Part shown: positions 1-9,318 of the stretch, in pieces
Position numbering within the stretch: the first letter of the stretch is position 1
Layout: every line of letters starts with the position of its first letter
Assembly: GCA_965530755.1 (NCBI GenBank)
Contig: CBESNA010000018.1
Span: forward strand, 9,828 to 73,827
Direction of reading: 5' to 3'
DNA length: 64,000 nt
Source of the DNA: SZUA-35 sp965530755
GTDB taxonomy: Bacteria; Actinomycetota; Acidimicrobiia; Acidimicrobiales; SZUA-35
The notes under the pieces: model-generated
Databases searched by the model: none
What the model saw: the letters and a program-made list of their open reading frames with translations, nothing else
Told to the model about the DNA's origin: nothing
Position numbers and translations under genes: made by a program

Positions 1-25
1 GCAACGCGTGTCCTAGCCTCGTTCC

Positions 26-1036
26 GTGGCCACGAACCCGCTGTCGCTCCTTCCAACCGCTGCCGCCGACAAGGAACGCGTCGAACGCACTCTTCTGGAT
101 GTGGTCCGGATCGACAATGATCCGTACCTCACCGAGATCTCCTCCCACCTGATCAAGGCCGGTGGAAAGCGGCTGCGTCCGCTCTTCGCCATCGCCTCTG
201 CTGCCGCATCGATGGAGGACGGCTCGGCGGTCGACGACGACGTCGTCCGCGGCGGTGTCGCCGTCGAACTCGTCCACATCGGGTCGCTCTACCACGACGA
301 CGTCATGGATGAGGCCGAGATGCGACGTCAGGTCATCAGCGTCAACGCCCGGTGGGGCAACCTCCGTGCCATCCTGAGCGGTGACTACTTGCTTGCCAAG
401 GCATCCGAGATCGCAGCCGACCTCGGCGTCGAGGTCGCCGGCTTGCTCGCCTCGACGATTGCCGATCTCTGCCGGGGCCAGGTCGGAGAGCTGCAGACGA
501 TGTACGACGTCGACCGATCCGAGGAGCAGTATTTCCCGTCGATCGCAGGAAAGACAGCGTCGCTGTACGCGGCGGCGTGTCGGATCGGCGCCATCGTGAG
601 CGACCAGCCCCGAGCGGACATCGACCGACTCACCGAGTTCGGTCGGCTGTACGGCATGGCCTTCCAGGTGGTCGACGACATCCTCGACGTGATCGCCACC
701 GATGAGCAGCTGGGCAAACCGGCTGGCAACGACATGATCGAAGGCGTGTACAGCCTTCCCGTCATCCACACGCTGGCCTGGCCGGAAGGTGGTCTGCTGC
801 GCGAGCTCCTCACCGATGGTCTCGCAGTGGCCGAGCGCCATCAGGCGATCGACATCGTCAGACACGGGCCCGGTGTCGCGTCCTCGCTGGCAGTGGCCCA
901 GCGCTTTATCGACGAGGCCAAGCAGGTACTCGCCGACGTCAGCACCAACGAGGCGGCAACCGCCCTGGCCGGCGCAGCCGACCACCTATTGACCAGCATC
1001 CCCTTCGACCGGACCGAGTCCCAGACACACGCCTGA
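26..1036 (+). CDS. Polyprenyl diphosphate synthase (trans-isoprenyl, all-E type)
   Basis: Chain-elongating prenyltransferase that adds isopentenyl diphosphate units to an allylic primer, giving the long prenyl chain used for menaquinone. The 336-aa protein has the family marks in order: GKRLRP (residues 47-52), the first aspartate-rich motif DDVMD (91-95) and the second, DDILD (217-221), followed by the usual GKPAGND. Translation starts at GTG 26, close to the window edge. A histidine kinase follows 27 bp downstream on the same strand. Product chain length cannot be read from the sequence. Confidence 0.93.
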   Translation: MATNPLSLLPTAAADKERVERTLLDVVRIDNDPYLTEISSHLIKAGGKRLRPLFAIASAAASMEDGSAVDDDVVRGGVAVELVHIGSLYHDDVMDEAEMRRQVISVNARWGNLRAILSGDYLLAKASEIAADLGVEVAGLLASTIADLCRGQVGELQTMYDVDRSEEQYFPSIAGKTASLYAAACRIGAIVSDQPRADIDRLTEFGRLYGMAFQVVDDILDVIATDEQLGKPAGNDMIEGVYSLPVIHTLAWPEGGLLRELLTDGLAVAERHQAIDIVRHGPGVASSLAVAQRFIDEAKQVLADVSTNEAATALAGAADHLLTSIPFDRTESQTHA

Positions 1037-1063
1037 ACCCGAGGCTGGAAGTAGCGTGCGGGA

Positions 1064-2212
1064 ATGGCTGGGATCCTGGGAGCACTCGAGGCACCGAGAA
1101 TCTCGCCTCCCACCCGGCACTCGCTGCTGCGCGGAGTGCTCGCCTACCGCGCGATCGTCGGCGTCTGGATGACGATCGTCTTCGCCTGGGAGATCTGGGA
1201 ACGCAGCGGAAACGACCCGCTCGACGTGAAACCGGACGTCGCCCACCCCGTCAGCGGCGCCGTTCTGATGGCCATCGCCTGGTCGGTCACCGCCGTCATC
1301 GGCTTGTCCTACGTCCGGTCGGCCGACTCTGTCCTCGCCCCCGCCCGAATCCTCCCCGAGATCGGGATCGCCGCTGTTCTCCTCGGCCTCGACACTTGGG
1401 TCTACGGCTCGCCTCACTCCCAGGCGCTGCCCACCGTGTGGCCGCTGGCTGTCGTCTTCACCGTCGCCATCGCCGCCGGCACTCGGCCAGCGGTCGTCAC
1501 CGGCATCGGTCTCGGCCTGATCCGCTACGCCGGATGGCTCTTGTTCCCCTACGAGGACACCAGCCGGTGGAGCCTCGCTCGCATCGCCAGCACCGTCCTC
1601 TTCGGTGTCGCCGGTTGGGTCGCCGGCTACCTCCTCGACTCCCAGGCATCAGCCGATCGCTCGATCTCCGCGTTCCGAGCTCGCGAGGAGGTCGCCCGCA
1701 CCTTGCACGACGGAGTGCTCCAGACCCTGGCCGTGATCCAACGCCGTAGCGACGACACCGAACTCGTCCACCTCGCGCGAACTCAGGAGCTCGAGTTGCG
1801 GGACTACCTCTTCGGCGGAGCGGAGGTCCACGCCGATCTGGCGGCGGCGCTTCGGGCCGCGGCCCGAAGGGCGGAGGAGCGATACTCCATGCGAGTCGAT
1901 GTCATCTGTGCCCCCGATCTCCCCCAAGGCAACGAGCGACAGATCCACGCTCTGAACGGCGCCGTGACCGAAGCGCTCACCAATGCGGCCAAGCACGGAG
2001 CGAGCGAGACGGCGACTGTCTACGCCGAACCCGGCGAGGACACCACGTTCTTCGTCTCGATCAGAGACCGCGGCACCGGCTTCGACCTGCTCGATCACTC
2101 GGCCGGTGAAGGCCTCACCGGTTCGATCAGAGGCCGTATCGCAGACGCCGGGGGCTCGGTCGAGATCACGTCGAAGCCGGGGAGGGGAACCGAGGTGACG
2201 CTGCGTGTCTGA
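1064..2212 (+). CDS. Membrane sensor histidine kinase, NarL-partner (HisKA_3) type
   Basis: The 382-aa protein has about five hydrophobic N-terminal segments (residues 20-195), then a dimerisation/phosphoacceptor segment RTLHDGVLQTL with His215, and a C-terminal GHKL ATPase domain (N-box around EALTNAAKHG, G-box DRGTGFD, GRGTEVTLRV at the end). This is the layout of kinases that pair with LuxR-type regulators, and such a regulator starts 57 bp downstream. The signal sensed is unknown; there is no large extracytoplasmic domain, so sensing may occur in the membrane. Confidence 0.9.
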   Translation: MAGILGALEAPRISPPTRHSLLRGVLAYRAIVGVWMTIVFAWEIWERSGNDPLDVKPDVAHPVSGAVLMAIAWSVTAVIGLSYVRSADSVLAPARILPEIGIAAVLLGLDTWVYGSPHSQALPTVWPLAVVFTVAIAAGTRPAVVTGIGLGLIRYAGWLLFPYEDTSRWSLARIASTVLFGVAGWVAGYLLDSQASADRSISAFRAREEVARTLHDGVLQTLAVIQRRSDDTELVHLARTQELELRDYLFGGAEVHADLAAALRAAARRAEERYSMRVDVICAPDLPQGNERQIHALNGAVTEALTNAAKHGASETATVYAEPGEDTTFFVSIRDRGTGFDLLDHSAGEGLTGSIRGRIADAGGSVEITSKPGRGTEVTLRV

Positions 2213-2269
2213 CGACGCGACTCGAAGCGATGGACCGACCTGTCGAGCTCCTGTGCGAAACTCGTTGCC

Positions 2270-2902
2270 ATGAGTTTCACCAGCCATGTGACGGTCGTGC
2301 TCGCTGATGATCACCCGATCTGGCGTTCCGGGGTTCGCGCCGACCTCGGCGAGAACTTCCACGTCCTGGCCGAGGCGAGCGACGCCACCGAAGCCATCGA
2401 GGCCATCACCAAGCACCGACCCGACCTCGTCGTCTGCGACCTGAACATGCCAAACGGCGGCGGACTTCGCGTCGCCAAGGAGTGCGGAGAGCTCACCAAC
2501 ATCGTCATGCTCACCGTGTCGGAAGCCGAGCGCGATCTTCTCGACGCTGTCGCGGCCGGAGCCATCGGCTACCTGGTGAAGTCCACACCACCTGACGAGC
2601 TCCGGACCGAGCTCTGGAAGGCTGCGCAGGGTGAGCCCGTCTTCTCCCCTGCACTGGCCAGTCTCGTGCTCGGAGAGTTCCGGAAGATGTCGAAAGACCA
2701 GGGCCCGACAAACGCCCTGTCCGAACGCGAACGGGAGGTCCTCCAGCATGTGGCCAGGGGTCACACGTACAAAGAGATCGGCGAAGAGCTGTTCATCTCG
2801 CCGAAGACGGTCGAGAACCACGTCCGCAACATCCTCGGCAAGCTCCATCTCAGTCGGAAACAGGAATTGATCCGCTTCGCCATCGAGCACGGAATCGAGT
2901 AG
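2270..2902 (+). CDS. NarL/FixJ-family response regulator
   Basis: A 210-aa DNA-binding regulator, the likely partner of the kinase just upstream. The receiver domain shows acidic pair DD at 13-14, phosphoacceptor Asp57 in VVCDLNMP, and a conserved Lys near residue 107 (GYLVKS). A LuxR-type helix-turn-helix follows (LSEREREVLQHVARG, then SPKTVENHVRNILGKL). Targets are not evident from the window; neighbouring operons are candidates only by position. Confidence 0.93.
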   Translation: MSFTSHVTVVLADDHPIWRSGVRADLGENFHVLAEASDATEAIEAITKHRPDLVVCDLNMPNGGGLRVAKECGELTNIVMLTVSEAERDLLDAVAAGAIGYLVKSTPPDELRTELWKAAQGEPVFSPALASLVLGEFRKMSKDQGPTNALSEREREVLQHVARGHTYKEIGEELFISPKTVENHVRNILGKLHLSRKQELIRFAIEHGIE

Positions 2903-3068
2903 TCCGGCATCCGCCCGGACACGAGTGGTCGGGCACATTTACCTGCACCCGTCCAGTCGATCAACCCACAGAGGTGAGCATCGCTGAGGACGTTCACTCT
3001 GGGCGATCCATCGGCGATGAACGTACCGTTCCCTGGTGGGCGCAACCGCACAAGGTGATGATGCTGTG

Positions 3069-5057
3069 ATGGACGAGACGGCGGGGGGCGAGCCCCCCGT
3101 GACGAAGTTGCGCCATGAGGCAGGTCTGACGGCGGGCCAGACACTCCCGCTGAGTTCCGGCCGCTTCCGATTCGGACCGCTGCGCTCGAATGAGGGCGGC
3201 CTGGTCAGCGGCACCCCCGAGGTCGTGAGCTTCGACCTCAGCATCCAAGATGATGGATCTGCGCTGCTCTCGGCCGGCCGAGAGCCGGTCGCTGTCGAGG
3301 GAGTGATCATCGACGGTCCCGTCGCGCTGGAGGACGGCGACGTCGTCCAGTTGACGACCGACCACTTCGTCCTCGAGACAGCGGCATCCACGAATGGGCG
3401 GCGCCACCACCAGACGGTCGAGCCACGCCCGATCCATCGCATGGCGTCGCCGAGCATGACGAAATGGCTGGCCCTCTTCGGCACGATCACGCTGCTCGGT
3501 GCCGCGGCCGGCGTCGTCGACGGGCGCCTGTTCGGCTTCGCTCTCCTCGGCCTCGCCGGCATCGTCGCCACGCTCATGGTTCGATCGCGACGACGCCAGC
3601 TGGCGTCGGAGGCCCATCGTGTCGCCGTCGACAACGCCCGATCGCTCTTCTTCTCCGAGATCGTCGCAGCACGCAAGAACGCAGCCGAGAAGCTGCGCCT
3701 TGCGACCAACACACCAGCCACCATCGCCAGGCGGGCCGACGATCGCTCGAGCTCGCCGTCTCAGGGTCAACACGTTCTTGCCACCATTGCGTCTGGCGAC
3801 CGCGGGTGGGAGCCACCCGTCGTCGTTCATCGCGACCCAGGATGGGACCACACCGCCATCGTCGAGGAGCTCTCGTTTCTGCCCGCCATCCCGTTCACCG
3901 TCGACCTCGACGTGGGCCCGCTGGCCGTGGTCGGCCCCCGGCCGGCGACCCTGGCAGTTGCTCGTCATCTCGTCACGACGACCATGTGCGTCGAGGGTGG
4001 CGGCGCCACCATCAGCACCGACGTGCCCGCCGACTGGCGTTGGTTGCACGCCGCCGAGCGAAGCTCGATCCGAGTCCTCGACCACGTCGGTGGCGACCTC
4101 GGCCCACGAACAGTCGTGCTCGCCGACTCGATCGAGTCCCTGCGCACGAGGTTCGCTGTCGACAACACCGACCCTGTCGATATCGCTCACGACGCCACCG
4201 ACGACGGCCGACGCGTCCACCTCAGTCATGTGGACTTCAGCCATGTCATGGTGATCGACGACGAAGGCCGAGCCACCATCACCACCGCTGACGGCGGAGG
4301 CGGATCCGGATTCGTGCCGCACGGCATCACGGCACACCATGCCGACGACGTCCAGCAACTCTTGGCCGAGCCCAAGCACGCGATCGAGCTCGGTGACGAG
4401 GGGGACATCCTCGATCCGGTGCGCACTGACCAGCGCTGCTTGGTCGAGCCGACCGTCGACCGGTCGGCCATGCTCGATCTCGCCGTCTTCGACACCGACC
4501 GCCTGCTCGTGACTGGGACCAACCACTCCAAGAATCGGGATGTTCTCGCCACCGCCGCGATTCGTCAGGCCGGGATGCATCCTGGCCGAGCCCTCTACAT
4601 CCTCGATCGCGGCGATCGGGCCCTGATCCGGTTGGCGCAGCTCGAATCGTGCGCCAGCTACGTGACAATCGACCAGGTCGACGGAGTCGATCAGCTGATC
4701 TGGGATCTCGCCGCGGCCACCGCCGATCCCGACTCCGAATCCGGCCTCCTGCTCGCGCCCGACCTCTGGACCACGATCGCCTTCTACCGGGCAACCGGCC
4801 ACGAACATCTCGCCGACCGCATCGACGCCGTTGTCGCCAAGATGCAACAAGTCCCGCTGGCTGCCTCATCCACGATGCTCGCCGAGTCCCCGTCGGCCTC
4901 GTTCCTGGTGTGGATCGAGACGAGCATCGAAGATCTTGTCGAGGTCAGGCAGCGCGGCGGCAACGGCGTACTCGACATGCGAGACCTTCCCGGGATCGAC
5001 CTCACAGGCTCTGTTGCCCGCCTCAAGAACACCCCAACGCAGGAGATTCGACCATGA
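3069..5057 (+). CDS. FHA-like membrane protein resembling a degenerate EccC/EssC-type protein
   Basis: About 662 aa. Residues 20-115 look like an FHA fold, two adjacent hydrophobic segments lie near 140-185, and a long cytoplasmic part follows. The arrangement FHA, paired TM helices, then a region starting LATNTPATIARRA recalls actinobacterial FtsK/SpoIIIE proteins of type VII secretion, but the product is far shorter and has no intact Walker A. Where a P-loop would be expected there is LLVTGTNHSKN, lacking the GxxGxGKS pattern. ATG 3069 was chosen; an in-frame GTG at 3066 has better spacing from AAGG at 3052-3055, and GTG 3036 is also possible. It overlaps the OmpA gene by 4 bp (ATGA), so the two are probably co-translated. 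Function unknown. Confidence 0.6.
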   Translation: MDETAGGEPPVTKLRHEAGLTAGQTLPLSSGRFRFGPLRSNEGGLVSGTPEVVSFDLSIQDDGSALLSAGREPVAVEGVIIDGPVALEDGDVVQLTTDHFVLETAASTNGRRHHQTVEPRPIHRMASPSMTKWLALFGTITLLGAAAGVVDGRLFGFALLGLAGIVATLMVRSRRRQLASEAHRVAVDNARSLFFSEIVAARKNAAEKLRLATNTPATIARRADDRSSSPSQGQHVLATIASGDRGWEPPVVVHRDPGWDHTAIVEELSFLPAIPFTVDLDVGPLAVVGPRPATLAVARHLVTTTMCVEGGGATISTDVPADWRWLHAAERSSIRVLDHVGGDLGPRTVVLADSIESLRTRFAVDNTDPVDIAHDATDDGRRVHLSHVDFSHVMVIDDEGRATITTADGGGGSGFVPHGITAHHADDVQQLLAEPKHAIELGDEGDILDPVRTDQRCLVEPTVDRSAMLDLAVFDTDRLLVTGTNHSKNRDVLATAAIRQAGMHPGRALYILDRGDRALIRLAQLESCASYVTIDQVDGVDQLIWDLAAATADPDSESGLLLAPDLWTTIAFYRATGHEHLADRIDAVVAKMQQVPLAASSTMLAESPSASFLVWIETSIEDLVEVRQRGGNGVLDMRDLPGIDLTGSVARLKNTPTQEIRP

Positions 5058-5950
5058 CAGAGACCACCTGGGCCGGCCGATCGGCCACACCGCCTCGCCC
5101 TGAAGACGACGACCGACGCTCGAAGTGGCTGCCGATTGCCGGCGTCGTCGCGCTGCTCGGCCTCATCGGCGGAGGTGGATACCTGCTCGGGAGCATTGGC
5201 GACGACGACGCAGTCGATGCCCAAGCCGACGCGCCCGTCACCGACACCACGGTCATCCTCTCAGCGACCTCCGTGCCGCTCGACGAGGCGACCACGACGA
5301 CGGAAGCAGATTCATCGACCACCGCACCAGCCACCACCGCACCAGCCACCACCGCACCGCCCACCACTGCGCCTTCGACCACCGCACCCTCGACCGAGGA
5401 GCCGGACGAAGTCGTGGTCGCAGTGGCCGACGGTGAGACCCGCGGCGCAGTCCTACGCGGCGGCGTGCTCTATCTCGGCGGTGCGGTTCCGAACCGAGCC
5501 GTAGCCGATCAGATCATCGAGCGGGCAGCCGCCGTCGTCGGCGAGGACAGGATCGTCGACCAGTACGTGGTCGATCCCGACGCCCCCGTGCCCGCAGGCG
5601 CCCCCCTGTACGTCGACGACGTCGTGTTGTTCGCCTATGGGTCACCGACGTTCGATCTGCAATTCACGCCCCTGCTCGACCTCGGACTCCTGCTCCTCAG
5701 CCAGAACCCGCAGGTCACGGTCACGATCATCACCCACACCGACGCCGACGGCAGCGAGGAATTCAACCAGCAGCTCTCACTCAGACGCGGCCAGTCCGTC
5801 GCCCAGTACTGGGTTGACCGGGGCATTCCCATCGAACAGATCATCATCGATGCCCGAGGCGAACTCGATCCCATCGCCAGCAATGACAATGCCGAGGGAG
5901 CCCAGATGAACCGACGGGCCGAATTCTTCATCGAGGGCCTGCTCGGCTGA
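5054..5950 (+). CDS. OmpA-domain membrane-anchored envelope protein
   Basis: 298 aa. One N-terminal TM helix (WLPIAGVVALLGLIGGGGYL) is followed by a Thr/Ala/Pro linker, a BON-like segment, and a C-terminal OmpA peptidoglycan-binding domain containing the NxxLSxxRAxxV-like FNQQLSLRRGQSV and NRRAEFFI at the end. The linker suggests the domain is held away from the membrane near the cell wall. ATG 5054 overlaps the upstream stop. A related protein lies at 31433-32356, sharing YVVDP, VLFAFGS-like and GRGESDPVANNDTA-like segments. The role is probably structural. Confidence 0.85.
   Translation: MTETTWAGRSATPPRPEDDDRRSKWLPIAGVVALLGLIGGGGYLLGSIGDDDAVDAQADAPVTDTTVILSATSVPLDEATTTTEADSSTTAPATTAPATTAPPTTAPSTTAPSTEEPDEVVVAVADGETRGAVLRGGVLYLGGAVPNRAVADQIIERAAAVVGEDRIVDQYVVDPDAPVPAGAPLYVDDVVLFAYGSPTFDLQFTPLLDLGLLLLSQNPQVTVTIITHTDADGSEEFNQQLSLRRGQSVAQYWVDRGIPIEQIIIDARGELDPIASNDNAEGAQMNRRAEFFIEGLLG
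5318..5392 (+). repeat. Five tandem 15-bp units encoding the TTAPA linker
   Basis: Five 15-bp units (consensus ACCACCGCACCAGCC) lie in frame in the OmpA-domain gene and encode TTAPA/TTAPP/TTAPS repeats. The first two are identical and the last three differ by a few bases. Being in frame and a multiple of three, the array can change length without breaking the gene. Confidence 0.85.
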
Positions 5951-6029
5951 CCATTCCCCCTCGACTGCGGCACTCAACCCGCAATTCTGAGGGCTCAGAG
6001 CCGCAATTCAGTGTTGGCCTTCGGCCGGC

Positions 6030-7436
6030 TCAGGCCTCGGGTCGGAGGGTCGGGAACAGCACCACGTCGCGAATCGTGTGCACGTTCGCGAGCAACATGA
6101 CCAACCGGTCGATGCCAATCCCGAGGCCGCCCGTCGGCGGAAGCCCGTATTCGAGCGCACGCAGATAGTCCTCGTCGACCACCATCGCCTCGTCGTCTCC
6201 CGCTGCCTTCTGGCCGGCCTGCTCCTCGAAGCGGAGCCGCTGCTCGACCGGGTCGATCAACTCACTGAACGCATTACACAACTCGCGCCCCGCGACGATG
6301 CCCTCGAACCGCTCGGTGAATCCGGCCAGCTCGCGGTGGTCGCGCGACAGCGGCGAGACTTCCTTGGGATAGTCGACCACGAACACGGGGTCCCACAACA
6401 CACCCTCGACCATCTTCTCGTAGATCTCGAGCACGATCTTGCCCGGCCCGTAGCTGTCCTTGTAGCCGACCTCGAACTCGTCGGCCACCGACCGCAGCTC
6501 CTCGATCGGCATGTCAAGATGAAGGGCCCGGCCCGTGTGCTCCTCGATCAGCTGCAGCATTGACGCCCGGCGCCAGGGAGCGGCCAAGCTGATTGTGCGG
6601 TCGCCGTACTGGAGCTCGGTAGTGCCATGAAGCTCGATCGCCAGGTGTTCGACCAGCTGCTCCACGAGCTCCATGATGTCGTGGTAGTCGGCGTAGGCCT
6701 GATAGAGCTCCAGCATCGAGAACTCGGGATTGTGGCGAGTGCTGATGCCTTCGTTGCGGAAGACTCGGGCGATCTCGAACACCCGATTCAGTCCGCCGAC
6801 CGTCAACCGCTTGAGGTAGAGCTCGGGGGCGATGCGGAGGTAGAGGTCGAGATCCAATGCGTTGTGATGCGTCGTGAACGGCTTGGCCAGTGCACCACCG
6901 GGAATGGGATGGAAGACCGGCGTCTCGACCTCGATGAAGTCGCGCTCCTCCAACCATCGTCTGATCAACGACACGGTCTTCGACCGCAGGATGAAGGCCT
7001 CTCGACTCTCAGGGGTGACCCACAGGTCGACGTACCGCTGGCGGTAACGGGTGTCCGGATCGGTGATCCCGTGAAACTTGTCCGGGAACGGTCGCCTGGC
7101 CTCGGCCAGGAGAACCCATTTCTGCACCTTGACGCTCAGCTCGCCCTTGCGGGTCTTCATCACCTCGCCGGTGACCCCGATCCAGTCGCCCAGGTTCAAG
7201 TCGCAGAAGTCGTCGAAGTCGGGTGTGACCTTGCTCGGGGCGAACAGCTGCACTCGCACACCGCTGTCCTGGAGAGTGCCGAAGGCCAGCTTGCCTTGCA
7301 CCCGGCGCAGCATCAGCCGTCCGGCGATGGTCACCTCGACACCCGTCTCGGTGCCGTCTTCGATCGAGTCGTACTCGGCCCGCAGCGATGCGGCGCTGGC
7401 AGTCGGAGCGAAACGGTGGGGAATGGTGCGAGACAT
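6030..7436 (-). CDS. lysS: Lysyl-tRNA synthetase, class II
   Basis: Charges tRNA(Lys) with lysine. 468 aa from the chosen ATG at 7436 (MSRTIPHRF); the open frame continues upstream into the nadC end but has no family sequence there. An N-terminal OB-fold anticodon-binding domain (VEVTIAGRLMLRRVQGKLAF) precedes the class II core with motif 1 around FIEVETPVFHP, motif 2 FRNEGISTRHNPEFSMLE and motif 3 GLGIGIDRLVMLL near the C-terminus. It lies 46 bp downstream of nadC on the same strand. Confidence 0.96.
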   Translation of the reverse strand: MSRTIPHRFAPTASAASLRAEYDSIEDGTETGVEVTIAGRLMLRRVQGKLAFGTLQDSGVRVQLFAPSKVTPDFDDFCDLNLGDWIGVTGEVMKTRKGELSVKVQKWVLLAEARRPFPDKFHGITDPDTRYRQRYVDLWVTPESREAFILRSKTVSLIRRWLEERDFIEVETPVFHPIPGGALAKPFTTHHNALDLDLYLRIAPELYLKRLTVGGLNRVFEIARVFRNEGISTRHNPEFSMLELYQAYADYHDIMELVEQLVEHLAIELHGTTELQYGDRTISLAAPWRRASMLQLIEEHTGRALHLDMPIEELRSVADEFEVGYKDSYGPGKIVLEIYEKMVEGVLWDPVFVVDYPKEVSPLSRDHRELAGFTERFEGIVAGRELCNAFSELIDPVEQRLRFEEQAGQKAAGDDEAMVVDEDYLRALEYGLPPTGGLGIGIDRLVMLLANVHTIRDVVLFPTLRPEA

Positions 7437-7482
7437 GTCGGCGTGGGCTGCCTTTGACGAGGGACGAGGGACGAGCGGGAAG

Positions 7483-8352
7483 CTAGCGAGGAACGACGTC
7501 GAGACCGATGTCGAGCACAGGCGCCGAGTTGGTGATGGATCCAGAGGAGAGGAGGTCGACGCCCGTTGCGGCGTAGCTGTCGAGGGTGTCCAAGGTGATA
7601 CCACCCGACGCCTCGAGCAGCGAACGGGTTCGACCATGCTGGGTAGCCCACGCGTCGGCGACGGCTACGAGGTCGACCAGCTCGGCCGGAGCAAAGTTGT
7701 CGAGCAGGATGATCGATGCGTTGGCCTCGAGGGCTTCCACCATCTGGTCCTGTCGCTCGGCTTCGACGTGGATCGTCCGACCCGGCCAGAGGGTACGGGC
7801 CCGCTCGACTGCCTCAGTGATCGTCAGGCCGACCAGGTGATTGTCCTTCAGCATCAGCCAATCCGAGAGACTTCCCCGATGGTTGGCGGCACCGCCTGAC
7901 CTCACGGCTGCCTTCTGGAGCGACCGATAGCCGGGGAGCGTCTTTCTCGTGTCCCAGACCGTGACCCGCCCATCAGCGATCGACACCCAGCGGGCGGCAT
8001 TGGTGGCGACCCCGGAGAGGTGGCTGAGGAAGTTCAGCGCTGTCCGTTCCGCCGTGAGCATTTTGGCGAAGGGACCGGAGGCCACCCCGAGCACATCACC
8101 GGCGGCCACGTGCTCGCCGTCACCGAGATTCCATTCGATCGAGAGGAGCGGGTCGACCGCGCGGAACGTCTCGTCGACACACAACGTGCCGGCCAGAACA
8201 CCGGCCTCACGGGCTCGAAACTCCGCCGTTGCCTGCATCGTCGGGTCGAGCAGGGACGACGTCAGATCGCCGAACGGTGTCAGGTCCTCGATGAGTGCTC
8301 GCTCCACCAGGAATCGGACATCAGCGATCGGCGGGTGCAGGTCGTGACGCAT
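7483..8352 (-). CDS. nadC: Nicotinate-nucleotide diphosphorylase (quinolinate phosphoribosyltransferase)
   Basis: Converts quinolinate and PRPP to nicotinate mononucleotide, CO2 and PPi in de novo NAD synthesis. The 289-aa product has the family landmarks: ALIEDLTPFGDLTSSLL at the N-terminus, AERTALNFLSHLSGVAT, the DTRKTLPGYRSLQKAAVRSG active-site segment, HRGSLSDWLMLKDNH, and EASGGITLDTL near the end. No nadA or nadB is visible here; a separate NAD synthetase is at 36573-38288. It sits between folK and lysS on the same strand. Confidence 0.96.
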   Translation of the reverse strand: MRHDLHPPIADVRFLVERALIEDLTPFGDLTSSLLDPTMQATAEFRAREAGVLAGTLCVDETFRAVDPLLSIEWNLGDGEHVAAGDVLGVASGPFAKMLTAERTALNFLSHLSGVATNAARWVSIADGRVTVWDTRKTLPGYRSLQKAAVRSGGAANHRGSLSDWLMLKDNHLVGLTITEAVERARTLWPGRTIHVEAERQDQMVEALEANASIILLDNFAPAELVDLVAVADAWATQHGRTRSLLEASGGITLDTLDSYAATGVDLLSSGSITNSAPVLDIGLDVVPR

Positions 8353-8436
8353 CGGCGAAGGCTACCCCTGGTGCGTTCCGCACCTCCGACCATGCCGGAT
8401 CGGGAGCGCTCGGGACACCGGTGACCATGGCCTCGA

Positions 8437-8919
8437 TCAGGAATCGAGCGGACCGAGCGACGTCACTGCACCGAAGGCCGTAGCGGAGTCATAGCCGAGA
8501 GCAGCCATCTCGTCGGCCAGGTCGGGAGCGATCTCGAGCAAGGGAACGACGACGAAGTTGCGTTGGAACATTCGTGGATGGGGCACGGTGAGCTCGGGTT
8601 CATCGACCGTGATCCCGTCGATCCACAACACATCGACGTCGAGCGTCCGTGGGCCCCATCGGATTCGTCGCTCGCGTCCAGCAGCACGCTCGAGCGATCG
8701 ACAGAGATCCAGCAACCCCCGTGGCCGCAGTGTGGTGCTGAGCTCGACCACGATGTTCAGGTAGGCGCCTTGTTCCGGTCCCCCAACGGGTTCGGTCTCG
8801 TACACAGACGACGAGACCACGAGGTCCGGTATCGACGCCACAGCGGCGGCAAGATACTCACGACGGTCGCCCAGGTTGGTCCCCAGACCGAGGAACGCCC
8901 GGCGGGCCAGCGGGATCAC
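8437..8919 (-). CDS. folK: 6-hydroxymethyl-7,8-dihydropterin pyrophosphokinase
   Basis: Transfers pyrophosphate from ATP to 6-hydroxymethyldihydropterin in folate synthesis. 160 aa with LGLGTNLGDR at the N-terminus, SSVYETEPVGGPEQGAYLN, and the signature RWGPRTLDVDVL followed by VPHPRMFQRNFVVVPL. Its ATG overlaps the folB stop by 4 bp, so the two are translationally coupled. Confidence 0.96.
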   Translation of the reverse strand: MIPLARRAFLGLGTNLGDRREYLAAAVASIPDLVVSSSVYETEPVGGPEQGAYLNIVVELSTTLRPRGLLDLCRSLERAAGRERRIRWGPRTLDVDVLWIDGITVDEPELTVPHPRMFQRNFVVVPLLEIAPDLADEMAALGYDSATAFGAVTSLGPLDS

Positions 8920-9296
8920 GTCCGCGATCGATGGATCCGAACGCCGGTCGACGCGAGAATCGACGGCACGGGCGGACGTACCTTCCGAGCCGTCACGGTG
9001 ACCGACACGGCGTTCGGGTCGCTGAGAACCAGATCCGCAACGCGGGTGGCCATTCGTTCGAGCAGGAGGAACCGCTCGCTCCCGAGCGTCGACGAGATCA
9101 GCTCGATCGTGGCGCCGTAATTGACGGTCTTGTCGAGATCGTCGGTGGCCGCCGCGGCGGCGAGGTCCAGATAGATGTCGATGTCGAACGTGAAGGGCTG
9201 CTTCCTCGCCTGCTCCTCATCGAGCACACCGCAGAAGACGAGGAGCTCGATACCTCGCAACTCGATCCGATCCTCGAGCGAGCCCGGCATGCTCAT
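8916..9296 (-). CDS. folB: Dihydroneopterin aldolase
   Basis: Cleaves dihydroneopterin to hydroxymethyldihydropterin and glycolaldehyde. About 126 aa from the chosen ATG at 9296 (MSMPGSLEDRIELRGIEL); a second ATG is two codons later. The open frame extends to 9338 but that would overlap the preceding gene, and family members start just before the DRIELRGI strand. Other family segments are GVLDEEQARKQPF, the DLDKTVNYGATIELI region and ERMATRVADLVL. Next gene is folK with ATGA overlap. Confidence 0.93.
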   Translation of the reverse strand: MSMPGSLEDRIELRGIELLVFCGVLDEEQARKQPFTFDIDIYLDLAAAAATDDLDKTVNYGATIELISSTLGSERFLLLERMATRVADLVLSDPNAVSVTVTARKVRPPVPSILASTGVRIHRSRT

Positions 9297-9318
9297 CGAG
9301 CGATGGAGAGATCGTCGA

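Noticed and set aside
2994..4850. 618-aa open frame on the minus strand
   Set aside because: Shadow of the FHA-like membrane protein gene, which has TM segments and coupling to the OmpA gene on the plus strand.
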